A stretch of DNA of 64,000 nucleotides, from NCBI GenBank assembly GCA_963720645.1, contig CAVRFX010000021.1, positions 186,001 through 250,000 on the forward strand, read 5' to 3'. Shown in pieces: positions 8,685 through 17,735 of the stretch. Under the pieces are notes generated by a model that made no database searches, was not told where the DNA came from, and saw only the letters and a list, made by a program, of their open reading frames with translations. The DNA is from RYN-230 sp963720645. Its GTDB lineage: Bacteria; Actinomycetota; Actinomycetes; Streptosporangiales; Streptosporangiaceae. The first letter of the stretch is position 1, and every line of letters starts with the position of its first letter. The translations under genes and the position numbers were made by a program.

Positions 8685-9773
8685 CTACTGCGGCGTGATC
8701 AGGAAATCCTGATCTTCCGCATCCCGCAGGGCCGCCGCCAGGGCCCGGGCGTCCATCCGCTGCTCCGCCCCGGCGGCCCGCGCCGCCAGCCAGAGCGAGC
8801 CGCCGACGGCGGGCAGCTTCGGAGCCGCGAAATCACGGCCCCCGGTCACATGCCTCAGCTGCTCCCGGAGCGGGCCGAGGAAGACCTCCCCGGCCCGGAA
8901 GCTGCTGCCGATCAGCGTGACCTCCGCCGGGCCGCCGAAGTCCAGGGCCGTGTAGACGGCGCTGATCTGCGCGGCCAGGTCGGCCGCCGCCTGCCGGAAT
9001 ACCCGGGCAGCCATCTCATCGCCCTCATCGGCGGCTTCGGCCACCTGCGCGCCGAAGGCCGCGATCCGGGCCTTGTCGAAATCCCGGTAGATGATTGGCT
9101 TGATATCCTCGATGTGCTGCAGGCGGTAGTAGTCCAGCAGCCGCGGGACCAGCGACGTCCATTCATTTCTTCCGTCCCGGTAGGCGAGGACGGCCCGGAT
9201 CCCATTCACCGCGACCATGTACCCGGAACCCTCGTCGCCGGCGATATGCCCCCACCCCCCGCAGCGCCATGCGGCCCCGTGGGAATTAACCCCGAACGTA
9301 TTGCTGCCGGTGCCGGAGATGGCGGCGATACCGGGCGAGGCGAGCGAGCCCGCCGCCCACGCGGCGACGACGTCATTGACGGCCAGCATTACCGGCGCGC
9401 TGAGCCCGGCCACCATGGACAACAGGCGTTTCCGTTCGGCGTCAGTGTCTATTCCGGCGACAGCGAGTATTGCCGCGGAAACCGGCCTGGCAGGCCGCAG
9501 GACCGCGCTAATTGCCTCACTAACAGAAGCGGCTGCAGCCTCGTAGCCCACCGCCTCGGGATTGCTCGGCCCGGTTTCTGCCGCCGAGACCGCGCCGCTA
9601 TCCAGGTCATACGCTGCGGCCAGAGTCTTCGTGGCCCCGCCGTCCACCCCGATCAGGAGACCGTTCGCTGGCCCGCCGCTGTTCCTTCCGGTGGCCGTGG
9701 GCAGCAATTCCGCAGGCAGTGTGACCAGGCTGTCTTTACGTTGTTGCCCACTATCTACTGATGTACTATGCAT
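8685..9773 (-). CDS. BadF/BcrA-family ASKHA kinase, N-acetylglucosamine kinase-like
   Basis: ATP-dependent sugar kinase of the ASKHA fold (BadF/BadG/BcrA/BcrD ATPase family), most like eukaryotic-type N-acetylglucosamine kinases. The phosphate-1 loop is LLIGVDGGATKTLAA near residue 42, phosphate-2 is AISGTGSNTFGV, followed by GWGHIAGDEGSGYMVAVNG typical of GlcNAc kinases, and the adenosine motif is EVTLIGSSFRAG. The first ~35 residues are not conserved and codon use there is less GC-rich, so the true start may be further in. It is divergent from a PfkB kinase gene with only 34 bases between the assigned starts. Substrate is inferred from family only. Confidence 0.78.
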   Translation of the reverse strand: MHSTSVDSGQQRKDSLVTLPAELLPTATGRNSGGPANGLLIGVDGGATKTLAAAYDLDSGAVSAAETGPSNPEAVGYEAAAASVSEAISAVLRPARPVSAAILAVAGIDTDAERKRLLSMVAGLSAPVMLAVNDVVAAWAAGSLASPGIAAISGTGSNTFGVNSHGAAWRCGGWGHIAGDEGSGYMVAVNGIRAVLAYRDGRNEWTSLVPRLLDYYRLQHIEDIKPIIYRDFDKARIAAFGAQVAEAADEGDEMAARVFRQAAADLAAQISAVYTALDFGGPAEVTLIGSSFRAGEVFLGPLREQLRHVTGGRDFAAPKLPAVGGSLWLAARAAGAEQRMDARALAAALRDAEDQDFLITPQ

Positions 9774-9807
9774 CGAGTCCCATCGGCCAATCTACGAGCG
9801 GATCACG

Positions 9808-10689
9808 GTGCGCCTAGACTACCTTGCTTTGGGTAACCCAACCCTGGACGTCCAGGCGGGGGGTTCTTTCGTGCTGGGCGGATCGGTAGTCTACTCCGCA
9901 TTGCAGGCGGCCCGCCTCGGGCTTAGCGCCGAGATCCTGGGGCGGGGAAATCGAGCCGAGCTCGGGCCGTACTGGCAGCCTTACGCCGGGGAAGTCGGGC
10001 TGCACCTGCAGCCCGCCGGGTCGGCCACGATGTTCCGGAACGTCTCGGTTGGTGATTCGCGCGAACAATGGCTGGAAGGCTGGGCCGGTGAAATCGGCGA
10101 CCTTGGCCATATACCGGGCAGTGACATTCTCCATATCGCGCCCGTGGCCCAGGAAGTATCGCTGGAAAGGCTAGCCACGGAATGCCGGTCACGTTTCGTC
10201 CTGCTCACTCCGCAGGGGCTGGTCAGGCGCTGGGATCGCATCGGTGCGCGCATCGAGCTGGTGCCGCGGGGCTTTCCCGCGGCCGTCTCGTCAGTGGTGG
10301 ATGTGGTGGTGGTGTCCGAGACCGAGGCGCCCTACGTGAGCGAGCTGCTGTCCGCGGTACCGCGCCACGGCGGCCTGGGCGTGGTGACCCGGGGACGGCG
10401 GGGCTGCGAGGTCCTGACCCGGGAAGGCTCCACCGAGTACACCGCGGACCCGGTGCGCACCCTGGTCGATCCGACCGGCGCCGGTGACTGCTTCGCGGCC
10501 ACGCTGACCACCGAGATGTTCCGGGGACGGCCGGTGCCGGAGGCGATCCGGCTGGCCACCGCCGCCGCGTCGCTGTGTGTCGGCGGCCAGGGCCCGGCCA
10601 CCATCGGCGGCCGTCAGGAGATCATGAGCGAACGCGGGTCTTCCCCCGGCGTCGTCGGGTCCCCTGGCCGTCCCCGTTCGGGCGGCTGA
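9808..10689 (+). CDS. PfkB-family carbohydrate kinase
   Basis: Ribokinase/PfkB-fold sugar kinase. The sequence begins with LDYLALGNPTLDV and FVLGGSVVYSALQAARLGL, the N-terminal sugar-binding GG motif. The C-terminal signature VDPTGAGDCFAATL contains the catalytic GAGD aspartate and anion hole. GTG 9808 is used as start because the homology begins immediately after it; upstream frame is open but unconserved. It diverges from a GlcNAc-kinase-like gene and its 3' end overlaps the convergent LysR gene by 68 bases. The final ~25 residues are poorly conserved Ser/Gly/Arg. Substrate unknown (a sugar or nucleoside). Confidence 0.8.
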   Translation: MRLDYLALGNPTLDVQAGGSFVLGGSVVYSALQAARLGLSAEILGRGNRAELGPYWQPYAGEVGLHLQPAGSATMFRNVSVGDSREQWLEGWAGEIGDLGHIPGSDILHIAPVAQEVSLERLATECRSRFVLLTPQGLVRRWDRIGARIELVPRGFPAAVSSVVDVVVVSETEAPYVSELLSAVPRHGGLGVVTRGRRGCEVLTREGSTEYTADPVRTLVDPTGAGDCFAATLTTEMFRGRPVPEAIRLATAAASLCVGGQGPATIGGRQEIMSERGSSPGVVGSPGRPRSGG

Positions 10690-11629
10690 GAGGCGGGCGG
10701 TCCCCGGCCGGGGAGCTGGCCGGGTGCGCGGCCGTGTGGGCCCGGGCCCGCGCCACGAAGATCCCGTGCAGATCCCGGGCGGCCAGCGGGGGAGAGCCGG
10801 ACCTGGCCCGCTGGATGACCAGCTCCACGCCGGTCTCGTCGTCGGCCAGCGGCCGCCAGGTGATCACCCCGTGCTGCTCGAGCGGGTCACCGATCACGCT
10901 GAAGTCCGGGAGCACGGTGAGGCCCAGCCCCTCGGCCACCATGAGCTTGCCCATGTCGGCCCCGTCGGTGGAGTAGGAGAACGCCGGCGGGCGGCCCTGC
11001 AGCAGCCGGTGCAGGTAGCGGTGCATGACATAACCCGATCGCATCACGATCAGCGGCTCGGCGAGCAGGTCGGCGGTGCGCACCGCCTCGTTCCCGGCCA
11101 GCGGGCTGTCCGCGCGCAGCACGACGACCGGGCGGCCCCGCAGCAGCGGGGTGGTCTCCAGCTCGGGGGGCAGGTCGTCGCCGTCGAGGTAGTTCACCAG
11201 GCCCAGGTCGAAGCGGCCCTCCAGGACGCCGCGGTGAATGTCGGCCTGCTGTGCGCCGATCACCTCGACCTGGGTCAGCGGGTGGCTCTGGCGGAACTCC
11301 TGGATGCTCGGGGCGAGCAGCGGGGCCGTGGCCGCGCTGACCGTGCCCAAGCGCACCAGCCGGACGCTGCCGTGCTGCTCGCCGGCTGCGTGCCGGAGCC
11401 GGTCGAACGAGTCGAGCAGGGTCAGGATGTACGGGAAGAGCTCGCGGCCGGAGTCGCTCATCCGTGCTCCGTGCCGCCCGCGGTCAAGCAGGTCCACGCC
11501 CAGTTCCCGTTCCAGGCTGCGGACCGAGCCGCTCAGTGCGGGCTGGGAGATGTGCAGCTCGTCGGCGGCGCGGCGGAACGAGCCCAGCCGGGCCACCGTG
11601 GCGACGTATTCAAGTTGCTCGATCCGCAC
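10622..11629 (-). CDS. LysR-family transcriptional regulator
   Basis: N-terminal winged helix (residues 1-60) with the LysR signature FRRAADELHISQPALSGSVRSLE, followed by a periplasmic-binding-type effector domain (about 90-300). The GTG start is preceded by GAGAGGGG. It is transcribed away from the organosulfur operon that begins at 12293, the standard arrangement for a LysR activator of the divergent genes, so sulfur-source control (as for CysB/Cbl/SsuR-type regulators) is a reasonable inference. The last ~40 residues, Arg/Pro/Gly-rich, lie antisense to the PfkB gene end. Confidence 0.87.
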   Translation of the reverse strand: MRIEQLEYVATVARLGSFRRAADELHISQPALSGSVRSLERELGVDLLDRGRHGARMSDSGRELFPYILTLLDSFDRLRHAAGEQHGSVRLVRLGTVSAATAPLLAPSIQEFRQSHPLTQVEVIGAQQADIHRGVLEGRFDLGLVNYLDGDDLPPELETTPLLRGRPVVVLRADSPLAGNEAVRTADLLAEPLIVMRSGYVMHRYLHRLLQGRPPAFSYSTDGADMGKLMVAEGLGLTVLPDFSVIGDPLEQHGVITWRPLADDETGVELVIQRARSGSPPLAARDLHGIFVARARAHTAAHPASSPAGDRPPLSRPNGDGQGTRRRRGKTRVRS

Positions 11630-12292
11630 ACGACCCCTCTCACCCGGTGCCTGACAACTCCAGGATAGCGATCGTTTTAATAGGAAAACCTTACCACGCC
11701 CCCGGCGATCGGTATTGGACGTGTCGGCCGGGCCGGCCGCATGCTGAAGCTGGTTCCGCTGGTCCCGGCCTCGCCGGGACGCCCGCCCGGATCGCCGGCC
11801 CGCCAGGCCGGTAGCGCTGGCCCGGCGGAACCAGCCCAGCGGAACCGGCCGACGGGCGGCACCCGGAAGCCGTCCCCTGATCCCCGTCCACCCCTATCCC
11901 ATCTCGCTATTTCCCTATAAAATCGATCGAAAAATGAGGAAAGAAGGCCGGTGCAGGATACGGACGCCTGGTACCCGTGCTGGATACGGACGCCTGGGGC
12001 TGGTGCCGGGTGCTGGTGCCGGGTGCTGGTGCCGGGTGCTGGTGCCGGGGCTGGTGCCGGGTGCGGGTGCCTGGGGCTGGTGCCGGATCCGGGTGCCTGG
12101 TGCCTGGTGCGGGCGCCCGCCGCCGTCACTGCGGACGCCGTCGTCCGCCGCCACCGGCCGCGTCCTGCAAACCGGCCCGCGTCCCGCAAACCGGCCGACC
12201 GCAGTGCCGCAGTGTCCTGATACCCCAGCGCCCCGGTACCGCAGCACCGAACCACCGCCGAGCCGTCACGACCCCGGAGGAGGCCGCCGCCC
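11630..12292. other. Intergenic region between LysR and the organosulfur operon
   Basis: About 660 bases with no convincing gene. An AT-rich patch at 11668-11698 probably holds the lysR promoter, and a second at 11905-11945 (ttccctataaaatcgatcg) may hold a promoter for the rightward operon. The part from 11956 to 12112 is made of short GC-rich repeats. Open frames here consist of low-complexity Gly/Pro/Cys translation of the repeats and are not credible proteins. Confidence 0.55.
11956..12112. repeat. Short tandem repeats (13-bp and 16-bp units) upstream of ssuD-like gene
   Basis: A 16-bp sequence ggatacggacgcctgg occurs at 11956-11971 and 11982-11997. From 12001 a 13-bp unit tggtgccgggtgc repeats three times exactly and then degenerates through 12110. 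The block sits in the presumed leader or promoter region of the organosulfur operon, about 180 bases upstream of its first start codon. Confidence 0.75.
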
Positions 12293-13414
12293 ATGGGAGT
12301 AGTCCTGCACTGGTTCCTGCCCACCAACGGTGACTCGCGCACCGACCTGAGCCTTGGCAACGCGGTCGGCGCGGCGGGGAGCCGGGCGGCGGAGGGCGGT
12401 ACCGAGCGCGCGCCGGACATCGGCTACATGGGCCAGATCGCGCGGTCCGCGGAGCAGCTCGGCTTCACCGGCGCGCTCACCCCGACCAGCTCCTGGTGCG
12501 AGGACGCGTGGATCATGACCGCCGGGCTGACCCAGGTCACCGAGCGGTTCAAGTTCCTGGTCGCGTTCCGGCCGGGACTGATGTCGCCCACGCTGGCCGC
12601 GCACATGGCCGCGACCTACCAGCGCATCTCCGGCGGCCGGCTGCTGCTCAACGTGGTGACCGGCGGTGACGACGTGGAGCAGCAGCGGTTCGGCGACCAC
12701 CTCGGCAAGGAAGCCCGGTACGAGCGGGCGGGTGAGTTCCTGCACATCGTCCGCGAACTGTGGCGCGGCGACCCGGTGACCTTCGAAGGACGGCACTACG
12801 ACGTGCGCCGCGGGCAGATCATCCCCGCCCGCGTCTGGCCCGAGATCTACCTGGGCGGGTCGTCAGCCCCGGCGCTGGACGTCGCGGCCAGGTACGCCGA
12901 CGTGTACCTGACGTGGGGCGAGCCACCACCGGCCGTGGCGGAAAAACTGGACGCGGTGCGGACGCGCGCCAAGCAGGCCGGCCGGGAACTGCGCTTCGGG
13001 ATCCGCCTGCACGTGATCACCCGGGACACCGCGGACGAGGCGTGGTCCCAGGCCCAGCGGCTGCTGGACGGCCTCGACCCGGCGGCGATCGAGCGGGCGC
13101 AGGCTATCCAGCGGTCCTCGCAGTCCGAGGGCCAGCGCCGGATGGCGGCCCTGCACGGCGGGCGTACCGACGCCCTGGAGGTGTCGCCCAACCTGTGGGC
13201 CGGCGTGGGGCTGGTCCGCGGCGGTGCGGGCACCGCGCTGGTTGGCCGCCACGACGAGGTGGCGGAGCGGATCGCCGAGTACTACGCGCTCGGCATCGAC
13301 GAGTTCATCCTGTCCGGCTACCCGCACCTGGAAGAGGCGTACCAGGTCGGCGAGGGGCTGATCCCCGAGCTGCGGCGCCGCGGGCTGATGGCGTCCCCCG
13401 AATCAGACGACTAA
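12293..13414 (+). CDS. ssuD: LLM-class FMNH2-dependent alkanesulfonate monooxygenase (SsuD-like)
   Basis: Two-component flavin monooxygenase that cleaves C-S bonds of alkanesulfonates to aldehyde and sulfite, using FMNH2 supplied by a partner reductase. The N-terminus HWFLPTNGDSR matches the SsuD pattern, and the bacterial-luciferase-like fold shows TGALTPTSSWCEDAW, LNVVTGGDDVEQQRFGDHL and PEIYLGGSSAPALDVAARYADVYLTWGE. GGAGGAGG lies 8 bases before the ATG. It is first in a run of five sulfur-scavenging genes that includes a flavin reductase at 15850. Length, 373, is normal. A related sulfone or sulfonamide substrate cannot be excluded. Confidence 0.87.
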   Translation: MGVVLHWFLPTNGDSRTDLSLGNAVGAAGSRAAEGGTERAPDIGYMGQIARSAEQLGFTGALTPTSSWCEDAWIMTAGLTQVTERFKFLVAFRPGLMSPTLAAHMAATYQRISGGRLLLNVVTGGDDVEQQRFGDHLGKEARYERAGEFLHIVRELWRGDPVTFEGRHYDVRRGQIIPARVWPEIYLGGSSAPALDVAARYADVYLTWGEPPPAVAEKLDAVRTRAKQAGRELRFGIRLHVITRDTADEAWSQAQRLLDGLDPAAIERAQAIQRSSQSEGQRRMAALHGGRTDALEVSPNLWAGVGLVRGGAGTALVGRHDEVAERIAEYYALGIDEFILSGYPHLEEAYQVGEGLIPELRRRGLMASPESDD

Positions 13415-13432
13415 CCCTCTGGAGGCTATGCG

Positions 13433-14620
13433 ATGACCACTCTCCCGACCCCGGGCCTGACCACGGAGCCACTCCGCTTCGCCTACTGGGTGCCGAACGT
13501 CAGCGGCGGCCTGGTGACCAGCACGATCGAGCAGCGCACCGACTGGTCGTTCGGCTACAACCGCACGCTCGCCCGGCTGGCCGAGCGGGCCGGCTTCGAC
13601 TACGCGCTGAGCCAGGTCCGGTACACGGCCAGCTACGGGGCCGAGTTCCAGCACGAGTCGACCAGCTTCAGCCTGGCGCTGCTGATGGCCACCGAGCGGC
13701 TCAAGCTGATCGCCGCGGTCCACCCCGGCCTGTGGCACCCCGGGGTGCTGGCCAAGTGGGTAGCCACCGCCGACCACCTGTCCGGCGGCCGGGTCGCGGT
13801 GAACGTGGTGTCCGGCTGGTTCAAGGATGAGTTCCGCCAGCTCGGCGAGCCATGGCTGGAGCACGACGAGCGGTACCGGCGCACCGCCGAGTTCATCCTC
13901 GCGCTCAAGCGGATCTGGACCCAGGACGAGGCCAACCTGGCCGGGGACTTCTACCGGATCCGCGACTTCAGCCTCAAGCCCAAGCCGCTGTCCTGGCCAG
14001 GCCGGCCGCACCCGGAGATCTTCCAGGGCGGCAACTCCTCCGCGGCCCGGCGCAACGGCGGCCAGCTGTCCGACTGGTACTTCTCGAACGGCAAGGACTT
14101 CGACGGGGTCCGGGAGCAGCTGGACGACCTGCGCCAGATCGCGGACGCCGCGGGACGCACCGACGGGCCGCGGTTCGGCCTCAACGGCTTCGTGATCGTC
14201 CGGGACACCGAGCGGGAGGCCCGGGACACCCTGCGCGAGATCATCGCCAAGGCGCACGTGGAGGCGGTCGAGGGGTTCGGCGCCGCGGTCCAGCAGGCCG
14301 GCGCGTCCACCGGCGACAAGAAGGGGATGTGGGCCGACTCCTCGTTCGAGGACCTGGTGCAGTACAACGACGGGTTCCGCACCCAGCTGATCGGCACCCC
14401 CGAGCAGGTGGCGACCCGGATCGTCGAGTACCGCAAGCTCGGCGTGGACCTGATCCTGACCGGCTTCCTGCATTACCACGAGGAGATCGAGCGGTTCGGC
14501 CGGGATGTGCTCCCGATCGTCCGCGCACTCGAGGTGGAAGCCGGCCTGGACCCGGCCGCGGTGCCCGATCCGGCCGCGGGCCTGTCGGCGGCCGATCCGG
14601 TCCTCGTGGGCGCGCCATGA
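13433..14620 (+). CDS. sfnG: FMNH2-dependent dimethylsulfone monooxygenase (SfnG-like)
   Basis: LLM-class flavin monooxygenase of the SfnG family, which converts dimethyl sulfone to methanesulfinate. The diagnostic N-terminus FAYWVPNVSGGLV...EQRTDWSF is present, with VNVVSGWFKDEF and FQGGNSSAARRNGGQLSDWYF further on. It follows the SsuD-like gene by 18 bases, preceded by CTGGAGG, and its stop overlaps the next ATG (ATGA). The 395-residue length is near the family norm, with a short Ala/Pro C-terminal extension. It needs reduced flavin, most simply from the flavin reductase two genes downstream. Confidence 0.88.
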   Translation: MTTLPTPGLTTEPLRFAYWVPNVSGGLVTSTIEQRTDWSFGYNRTLARLAERAGFDYALSQVRYTASYGAEFQHESTSFSLALLMATERLKLIAAVHPGLWHPGVLAKWVATADHLSGGRVAVNVVSGWFKDEFRQLGEPWLEHDERYRRTAEFILALKRIWTQDEANLAGDFYRIRDFSLKPKPLSWPGRPHPEIFQGGNSSAARRNGGQLSDWYFSNGKDFDGVREQLDDLRQIADAAGRTDGPRFGLNGFVIVRDTEREARDTLREIIAKAHVEAVEGFGAAVQQAGASTGDKKGMWADSSFEDLVQYNDGFRTQLIGTPEQVATRIVEYRKLGVDLILTGFLHYHEEIERFGRDVLPIVRALEVEAGLDPAAVPDPAAGLSAADPVLVGAP

Positions 14621-15847
14621 GCGTCACCGCTCCCGCCGCGCCGGGCTGAGGTCTTCTTCTCCGCAACGGAAGCGCTCGCGGCCGCCCGGTCTTACGCCGC
14701 CTCGATCGCCAGCGGCGTGATCGGCAGGGACCGGGCGGGCGCGGTGCCGTACGCCGAGCTGGCCGCCCTGGACGCGAGCGGGCTGCTCGGGATCACGGTC
14801 CCGGCCGCCCACTTCGGCCCGGACCTGTCCCCGGTGGTGCTGGCCGAGGTCATCCGGATCATCGCGGCCACCGACCCGGCGATCGCCCAGATCCCGCAGG
14901 CCCACTTCCTGTTCGTGGACGTGCTCGCGACCCACGGGAGCGAGGCCCAGCAGGAGCGGCTGTTCGCGGAGGTGCTGGCCGGGCGCGGCTGGGCAACGGC
15001 CTGGCCGAGCGGGGCGGCCAGCACGCCCAGGATCTCAAGACCCGGCTGGTGCAGGGCCCGCACGGCCCGCATGGGAAGACCCTGCGCCTGGAGGGCCGCA
15101 AGTACTACTGCACCGGCGCGATCTCGGCCCGCTGGATCGGGGTCAGCGCCCTGGACGACGACGGCCGCCTGGTGCTGGCCTTCGTCGAGCGGGACGCCCC
15201 GGGGGTGGCTGTCGGCGACGACTGGGACGTGATGGGCCAGCGCGCCACGGTCAGCGGCTCGGCGGTCTTCGACCAGGTGCCGGTGGACCCCGGCCTGGTC
15301 ATCCCGTACGGCGGGGCGTTCGAGGTGCCGCAGCAGCTGGGCGCGCGGGCTCAGCTGGTGCACACCGCGATCCAGGTCGGGATCGCGGGCGGCGCCCTGC
15401 GGGACGCGGGCGAGTTCGTCCGGACCCGGGCCCGGCCGTTCTTCGAGGCCACCCGCGGCCGGCTGGGCCGAGGTGGCCGCGCCGACCCGCACACGATCCA
15501 CCGTTTCGGCCGGCTCGCCACCCAGGTGCGCGCGGCCGAGGCGCTGCTCGGCGCCGCAGCCGCGACGCTCGAGGAGGTGGGCCGCGTGCCCCGCGAGCCG
15601 CGGCGGCGGCCCGCGGCTCGATCGCCGTCGCGCAGGCCAAGGCGTTCGCCAGCGACGTCGCCGTCGAGGTGGCCAGTGACCTGTTCGCGCTGGCCGGGGC
15701 GAGCGCGGCCGACGAGCGGCACGACCTGCCCGGCACTGGCGCAACGCCCGCACCCACGCCAGCCACGACCCCGTCGATTGGAAGTATCACCATGTCGGCA
15801 ACTACCTGCTCAACGACGTCCTGCCGCCGAACCACGGGCAGCTCTGA
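14617..15847 (+). pseudogene. sfnB: SfnB-family (DszC/acyl-CoA dehydrogenase-like) sulfur acquisition oxidoreductase, multiple frameshifts
   Basis: Flavin-dependent oxidoreductase of the acyl-CoA dehydrogenase fold, SfnB type. The ATG overlaps the sfnG stop. After nine codons one extra base creates a stop; homology resumes with AEVFFSATEALAAARSY and continues through IAQIPQAHFLFVDVLATHG. Near 14990 it shifts again to LGNGLAERGGQHAQDL, then KYYCTGAISARWIG and DDWDVMGQRATVSGSAVF. It shifts near 15600 to RGSIAVAQAKAFASDVAVE, and near 15740 to RHWRNARTHASHDPVDWKY, ending NDVLPPNHGQL. At least four frame changes occur, yet every segment is well conserved, so either read errors or very recent inactivation is likely. 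A paralogue at 16458 could compensate. Confidence 0.82.
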
Positions 15848-15849
15848 CC

Positions 15850-16362
15850 ATGACGACCACTGACCCGCGGGTGGCCGGCGGTGACCTGCCGGCCGCGGAC
15901 TTCCGCCACGCGATCGGCCACTTCGCCACCGGCGTCACGGTGGTCACCTCGGTCGGGATCGGCGGCCAGCCGGTCGGCACCACCGCCAACGCGGTGAGCT
16001 CGCTGTCGCTGGACCCGCCGCTGATCCTGGTCTGCTTCGACCGCTCCAGCCAGACCCTGGAGGCGGTACTGGCGCACGGCGCGTTCGCGGTCAACGTCCT
16101 CGGCGCGCGGCAGCAGCACCTGTCGGCCAACTTCGCCCGCCGGGGCCTGGCCGCGGCCTGGGACGGGGTCCGGCACCGCCGGGGCCGGACCGGCAGCCCG
16201 CGGCTGGACGGCGTGATCGCCAGCCTCGAGTGCACGGTGGAGCACCGCCTCGAGGGGGGCGACCACGAGATCGTCGTGGGCCGGGTCCGGGAGGTGGAGA
16301 CGAGCGGCGACGACGCGGCCCCGCTCGTGTTCTGGCGCGGCAGCTACGCGTCGCTCGGGTAA
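15850..16362 (+). CDS. Flavin reductase family protein (NAD(P)H:FMN oxidoreductase)
   Basis: Small flavin reductase (flavoredoxin/HpaC-DIM6 fold), about 170 residues, with FRHAIGHFATGVTVVTSV, GTTANAVSSLSLDPPLILVCF and AFAVNVLGARQQHLSANFA, the FMN-binding and Ser/Thr-rich motifs of the family. It would deliver FMNH2 to the two LLM monooxygenases and to the SfnB/DszC-like enzymes upstream and downstream. The ATG at 15850 is 2 bases past the sfnB stop, and homology begins there; the frame happens to be open further upstream but through sfnB. Confidence 0.88.
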   Translation: MTTTDPRVAGGDLPAADFRHAIGHFATGVTVVTSVGIGGQPVGTTANAVSSLSLDPPLILVCFDRSSQTLEAVLAHGAFAVNVLGARQQHLSANFARRGLAAAWDGVRHRRGRTGSPRLDGVIASLECTVEHRLEGGDHEIVVGRVREVETSGDDAAPLVFWRGSYASLG

Positions 16363-16457
16363 CGGAGCCCGCGGGACCCTGAGCAGGCCCACCCGGCCCC
16401 CGGCGGTCTCGCCACGACCTCATCAACTCACCCTGTGTCACTAGAAAGGACGTTGCC

Positions 16458-17710
16458 GTGACGACTACCGAGAGCACTGGCATCCCGGCCACCGGCCCGG
16501 GCACGGCCAGCCGGAGCACCCCGCTTCCGGGTATCGAGCTGGACGATCCGGTCCGGGTCGCGGAACGACTGCGCGACGAGTTCCGGCAGGCGCCGCCGGG
16601 CGGGACCGGGACCGGGCGTTCCCGTACGAGCAGTGCGCGGCGTTCCGCGCGTCCGGCCTGCTCGGCCTCATGGTCCCGCGCGAATACGGGGGCTACGGGG
16701 GCACGTTCGCAGAGCTGATGAGGGTGGTGATCGCCATCTCGGCGGGCGACTCCAACATCGGCCAGATGTACCAGCTGCACACCGGCGGCATCCGGCTGCT
16801 GCAGGAGTTCGCCTCCCCCGACGTGCAGGCCAAGTGGCTGCCGAGGTTCGCGAGCGGCGAGCTGTGGATCACCAACGCGTACTCCGAGGTCGGCACCAAG
16901 AGCGTGAACGACTTCAAGACCACCATCACCCGGGACGGTGCGGGCTGGCGGCTGAACGGCCGCAAGTTCTACTGCACCGGCAGCCTGGCCGGGGACCTCA
17001 CGTTCGGCCCGTGCCGCATCGAGGGCACCGACGAGGTCCGGGTGTTCTACACGCCGACCGACGCCGAGGGCGTGACGATCCACGACGACTGGAGCGGGTT
17101 CGGCCAGCGGACCACGGCCAGCGGAACGACCGAGTTCCGCAACGTGTGGATCCCCGACGAGCTGATCCTCGGCAGCCCGGACACTGAGGGCGGTGGCGGC
17201 GGGGACATCACCTCCCTGAACTACCAGGCGGTACACACCGGCGTGTTCGTGGGCATCGCCAAGAACGCGCTCGACGACGCGGTCGAGTTCGTCCGGACGA
17301 AAGCGCGGGTCTGGTACGAGAGCAGTGCCGAGCGCGCCGTCGATGACCTCTACACCCAGCTGCGGGTCGGCGAGATGAAGACCGCCGTGGACGCCGCCGA
17401 ACTGCTGTCGCTGCGGGCCGCCGACCTGTGCGACGAGGCCGTCGCGCATCTCGGTGACGCCCGCATCCGCGGTGAGGCGTCCCTGGTCACTGGCCAGGCG
17501 CGGCACGCGGCCGCCGAGGCCGCCCTGTTCAACGGGTCGTACCTGTTCAAGGTGTGCGGCGCGGGCAGCGTCCTGGAGAAGTACGGCTTCGACCGGCACT
17601 GGCGCAACGCCCGCACGCTGTCGCTGCACAACCCGCTCGACTTCAAGCTCCTGCACGCGGGCGACTACCTGCTCAACGACACCCTGCCACCCGTCGATTC
17701 GTACAACTAG
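16458..17710 (+). CDS. Second SfnB/DszC-like acyl-CoA dehydrogenase-family oxidoreductase, one frameshift
   Basis: A paralogue of the sfnB product, with the acyl-CoA dehydrogenase fold used by flavin-dependent sulfur monooxygenases. The GTG start follows AGAAAGGA. The N-terminal ~45 residues are in one frame; one base is gained or lost near 16595-16605, after which RAFPYEQCAAFRASGLLGLMVPREYGG continues unbroken to the stop. Motifs include SNIGQMYQLHTGG, WITNAYSEVGTKSVNDF, KFYCTGSLAGDL and DWSGFGQRTTASGT. The C-terminus FDRHWRNARTLSLHNPLDFK is the usual SfnB/DszC ending. Its role is probably oxidation of an organosulfur compound using reduced flavin; the substrate is unknown. Confidence 0.8.
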
Positions 17711-17735
17711 CCAACCGCACACTTAGGAGCTGGAC

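Noticed and set aside
11640..11700. Possible tRNA or small RNA in the AT-rich patch
   Set aside because: No cloverleaf, no GGTTCRA motif and no terminator were found here or elsewhere in the window.
11677..12420. 247-codon minus-strand ORF in the LysR-ssuD gap
   Set aside because: Its middle is a direct translation of tandem repeats (APAPAPGTST...) and its ends lack conservation, so it is treated as non-coding.
16091..17722. 543-codon minus-strand ORF over the SfnB-like gene
   Set aside because: Shadow frame; the plus strand carries clear acyl-CoA dehydrogenase-fold motifs.
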